Assembly (NCBI GenBank): GCA_002433805.1
Contig: DJIW01000141.1
Span: forward strand, 1 to 22,489
DNA from: Competibacteraceae bacterium UBA6584
Lineage (GTDB): Bacteria; Pseudomonadota; Gammaproteobacteria; Competibacterales; Competibacteraceae
Length of the DNA stretch: 22,489 nucleotides
Direction of reading: 5' to 3'
A program made the translations under genes and the position numbers. Positions 20,033-22,489 of the stretch are shown here, in pieces; the first letter of the stretch is position 1, and every line of letters starts with the position of its first letter. A model generated the notes under the pieces. That model had not been told where the DNA came from and searched no databases. It worked only from the letters and a program-made list of their open reading frames with translations.

Positions 20033-22489
20033 ATGCCGGCCCATCTCCACACCCCATTGATTTTGCAGCCACCCGCCGATGCGGTTAGCCGCTTTCCTGA
20101 TGTGGTCAAGCTGGCTCACGATTTGTCGCTGGATTACGTCCATCGGCGCGTGGTGATGGAGCAGGCTTTACGAGCTATGGGCGGTGCGCTGTGGCGAACG
20201 CTGGGCGCGGATGAGGCGCTCGCTGCCGCGCGTCAAGCTGCCGGCACGCGGATCTTGCCGCTGATTCTCGACAGCGCCGACCCGGCGATTCAGTCGTTGC
20301 CTTGGGAATGTCTGCATCATCCCGAACATGGCTTTTTGGGCAAGCATCTCGGTTTCAGCCTGACGCGCCGCTTGTCTCCCGAATCGTCTGCTACCGCCGA
20401 TCTGCCTAAAGGCCCGCTGAAAGTTTTGCTGTTCACCGCCTTGCCCGACGATCTGGATCAAGAGAAAGAACGGCTGGACGTGGAAAGCGAGCAGGCGAAC
20501 GTGCTGGAGGCGCTGGACCCGCTGATTCATCGGGGTTTGGTGGAATTGACCACGCCCGATGATGGGCGCTTCGAACATTTTCGGCAGCTTCTCCGGGAAC
20601 AGGAATTTCATCTGGTGTTCCTGAGCGGCCACGGAAAATTCAACGCCGACCCGCTGCTGGGTGAGACTGGCGCGTGGTTTCTGTTCGAGGGTGCGGATGG
20701 CCGGGGCGATCCGGTCGAAGGCAAGGAATTGGCGCAAGCGTTTTCGGGAACCGCCGTGCAAGCGGTGGTGTTATCGGCTTGCCAGTCGGGCAAATCGGCG
20801 TCCGCCGATCTCGGCTCCAGCTTGGCGGTGCGCTTGCTGCATGTGGGGTTGCCGCATGTGGTGGGGATGCGGGAATCCATTCTGGACGTGGCGGGCATTC
20901 ATTTCGCTCATGCCTTGTGCGAGGCGCTGGGTCGGCAGGAACGCTTGGATGTTGCCTTGCAAGCGGCGCGGAGCGCGATTGCTGAATCACCAACGCTGAC
21001 CGGGCCGCGCAAGGATGTCTCCGGCGCGACGGAGCAGAGTTGGGGGCAATGGTGTTTGCCGCTGCTGTATAGCCGCGATCCCGCGCAAGCCTTGATCGAC
21101 TGGCAGTTTCAGCCGGTTCCGCCGCAAATGCCGTTGGAGCGCTATCACGAAATCGCCGGTATGTCGTTGCCCGCCGCGTTTATCGGGCGGCGGCGAGAAT
21201 TGCGCGAACTGGGCCAACTCGTGTGCGGCGACCGGCCGGGGCAATGCCTGCTCACCGGTGCGGGCGGTCAGGGCAAAACCAGTCTGGCGGGGCGTTTGGC
21301 GCAGCGGTTGGAAGCGCGCGGCTGGCTGGTGCGGGCCTACACGGCGCGGCGGGAGAGCAGTTGGGGCGATTTCGTCAATGAGTTGCTGTTTTGTTTGCAG
21401 AAACCGCTTTCGGAACAGATCGATAAAGCGCTATTGCGCTGTCGGACGGAAGCCGACAAGGCGCGGTTGATAGCGCGAGCCTTGTTGCAGCAAACCAGCG
21501 GCAAGCTGGCGCTGGTGTTCGACAACCTGGAAACCTTGCAAGACCCAAAGACGAGAGAAATCACCGACAAAGCGGTAGCCGCTTGGCTGGATGCCTGCAA
21601 GCCCGGTTCCGACCCCGCGCCGGTGGTGTTGGTGACTTCGCGCTGGGCGATTCCCGGTTGGGAGGGAGACCGGCGGGTGCAGCGGCCACTTGGAGCGCCG
21701 CTGTACGGGGATTTCCTGCGCTTTCACCAGCAGTTGGGCGGAGCGCCGTGGGGCGCGGAGCGGTTGCGCCGGTTGTATGTGGCACTGGGGGGCAATTTCA
21801 AGGGCCTGGAATTTTTCCACGCCTTGAACCAGGTGGCCGGGGATGATGAGGCGTTTCTCCGGCAACTGGAACAGTCCAGGAAGGAACTGCAACTCTACAT
21901 GGCGGTGGAGAAGCTGGTCGGCTATCTGCAACCCGCCGAGCGGGAATTGCTGAACCGATTGCGCGCTTATTTGGCGCCGACGTTTGCGGATGGGGTGCGC
22001 ATCGTCGCCCAGGATTTGGCCGAGCCGGAGCGGTTGTTGCGGCGATTGGTCGGATTATCGCTGGTGGAAGTGGAGATAGAGCCAGCATTGCATTTACCGC
22101 GCTACCGCTTGTCGCCGGTGGTGGCGGATTGGTTGCGAGAACATGAGCCAGAACCAACCAGCGAAATTGAACAGCGCGCGGCACGATATCAGCATTGGGT
22201 GTTTGACAACCTACTGGACACTTTGGAACAGGCGCTCATCGCGCATGAAGCATTGCGGCAGAGCGGCTTAGATGAAGACGCCGCGCGGTTTGCGTTGAAC
22301 CCTATCGTTCCTTATTTCGACCGAATCGGCCTGTATCACACCTTGCTCAAGGAATGGTTGCCCGCGTTACGGGAAAGCCAGAATCAGGAATTGCGGGCGG
22401 ATGCGCTGAACCGATCCGGCAAAACTTGCTTTCATGTCGGCCAGTACGACGAAGCCAAACCATTTTTGGAGGAGTCGCTGGCCATCCAA
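20033..22489 (+). CDS. CHAT protease - STAND NTPase - TPR protein (partial, runs off the window)
   Basis: The reading frame is open for 819 codons to the window edge. Residues about 80-330 form a CHAT (caspase-like) protease with His200 in FLSGHGKF and Cys250 in VLSACQSG, the expected catalytic pair. At 383-390 comes FIGRRREL, the entry motif of many STAND ATPases, then the P-loop TGAGGQGKTSLA (Lys415) and Walker B LALVFDNLE (Asp497), with VLVTSRW as a sensor-like strand. A winged-helix-like region follows, and TPR-like repeats begin near residue 785 (GQYDEAKPFLEESLAI). Such proteins sense a ligand through the repeats, oligomerise with ATP and unleash the protease. GAGGG lies nine bases before the ATG. 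The substrate is unknown. Confidence 0.85.
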   Translation, partial: MPAHLHTPLILQPPADAVSRFPDVVKLAHDLSLDYVHRRVVMEQALRAMGGALWRTLGADEALAAARQAAGTRILPLILDSADPAIQSLPWECLHHPEHGFLGKHLGFSLTRRLSPESSATADLPKGPLKVLLFTALPDDLDQEKERLDVESEQANVLEALDPLIHRGLVELTTPDDGRFEHFRQLLREQEFHLVFLSGHGKFNADPLLGETGAWFLFEGADGRGDPVEGKELAQAFSGTAVQAVVLSACQSGKSASADLGSSLAVRLLHVGLPHVVGMRESILDVAGIHFAHALCEALGRQERLDVALQAARSAIAESPTLTGPRKDVSGATEQSWGQWCLPLLYSRDPAQALIDWQFQPVPPQMPLERYHEIAGMSLPAAFIGRRRELRELGQLVCGDRPGQCLLTGAGGQGKTSLAGRLAQRLEARGWLVRAYTARRESSWGDFVNELLFCLQKPLSEQIDKALLRCRTEADKARLIARALLQQTSGKLALVFDNLETLQDPKTREITDKAVAAWLDACKPGSDPAPVVLVTSRWAIPGWEGDRRVQRPLGAPLYGDFLRFHQQLGGAPWGAERLRRLYVALGGNFKGLEFFHALNQVAGDDEAFLRQLEQSRKELQLYMAVEKLVGYLQPAERELLNRLRAYLAPTFADGVRIVAQDLAEPERLLRRLVGLSLVEVEIEPALHLPRYRLSPVVADWLREHEPEPTSEIEQRAARYQHWVFDNLLDTLEQALIAHEALRQSGLDEDAARFALNPIVPYFDRIGLYHTLLKEWLPALRESQNQELRADALNRSGKTCFHVGQYDEAKPFLEESLAIQ

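Overview
The window looks like chromosomal DNA from a GC-rich gammaproteobacterium. The divergent block ispB / rplU-rpmA-obgE-proB is a well-known gammaproteobacterial arrangement (Pseudomonas, for example, keeps this order). HrpB, TruA, Tag, YedK, a YcbB-type L,D-transpeptidase and a SirB2-family protein fit the same group. A phasin suggests polyhydroxyalkanoate storage, and a triplet of DUF2173 proteins is a family mostly met in chemolithotrophic or storage-polymer-rich proteobacteria. A relative of Candidatus Competibacter is a reasonable guess, but the genus cannot be proved from the sequence alone.

Layout. 1-1.6 kb: a phasin, a secreted Sel1-repeat protein and, convergent to it, a SirB2-family membrane protein. 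1.7-4.3 kb: the DExH helicase HrpB on the minus strand. 4.4-5.6 kb: three tandem, diverged DUF2173 genes. 5.6-9.8 kb: a good sigma70 promoter, a lipid-anchored L,D-transpeptidase and its terminator, then a tightly overlapping truA / FlK-type thioesterase / alpha-beta hydrolase operon. 9.8-12.1 kb: Tag on the minus strand, divergent from YedK (SRAP), a LMW-phosphatase-like protein and a miniature flagellar rod/hook-like protein. 12.1-16.3 kb: tRNA-Pro and ispB on the minus strand, divergent from rplU-rpmA-obgE-proB, with a clear promoter for each side.

16.3-17.3 kb is a small accessory island. It holds a frameshifted C-terminal remnant of a tryptophanase-like (beta-eliminating) lyase that still has a strong promoter and a ribosome binding site. 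A perfect 14-bp palindrome fills that promoter's spacer. A divergent ribbon-helix-helix gene follows, apparently leaderless and preceded by a second copy of the palindrome half, and then a bidirectional terminator and tRNA-Thr.

17.4-22.5 kb is the most interesting region. A divergent HSP90-family gene on the minus strand lies head-to-head, 63 bp apart, with a three-gene plus-strand operon: a two-helix membrane protein, a small four-cysteine zinc-ribbon-like protein, and a very large protein that runs off the window. That last protein combines a CHAT caspase-like protease (His200/Cys250), an NLR-like STAND NTPase (P-loop Lys415, Walker B Asp497) and the start of TPR-like repeats. This is the layout of a bacterial conflict or programmed-death switch, and the HSP90 neighbour recalls the HSP90 dependence of eukaryotic NLRs. 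Function is inferred from domains and context only.

No stretch above 300 bases lacks a gene. No CRISPR array, insertion sequence, rRNA gene or attachment-site repeat was seen.
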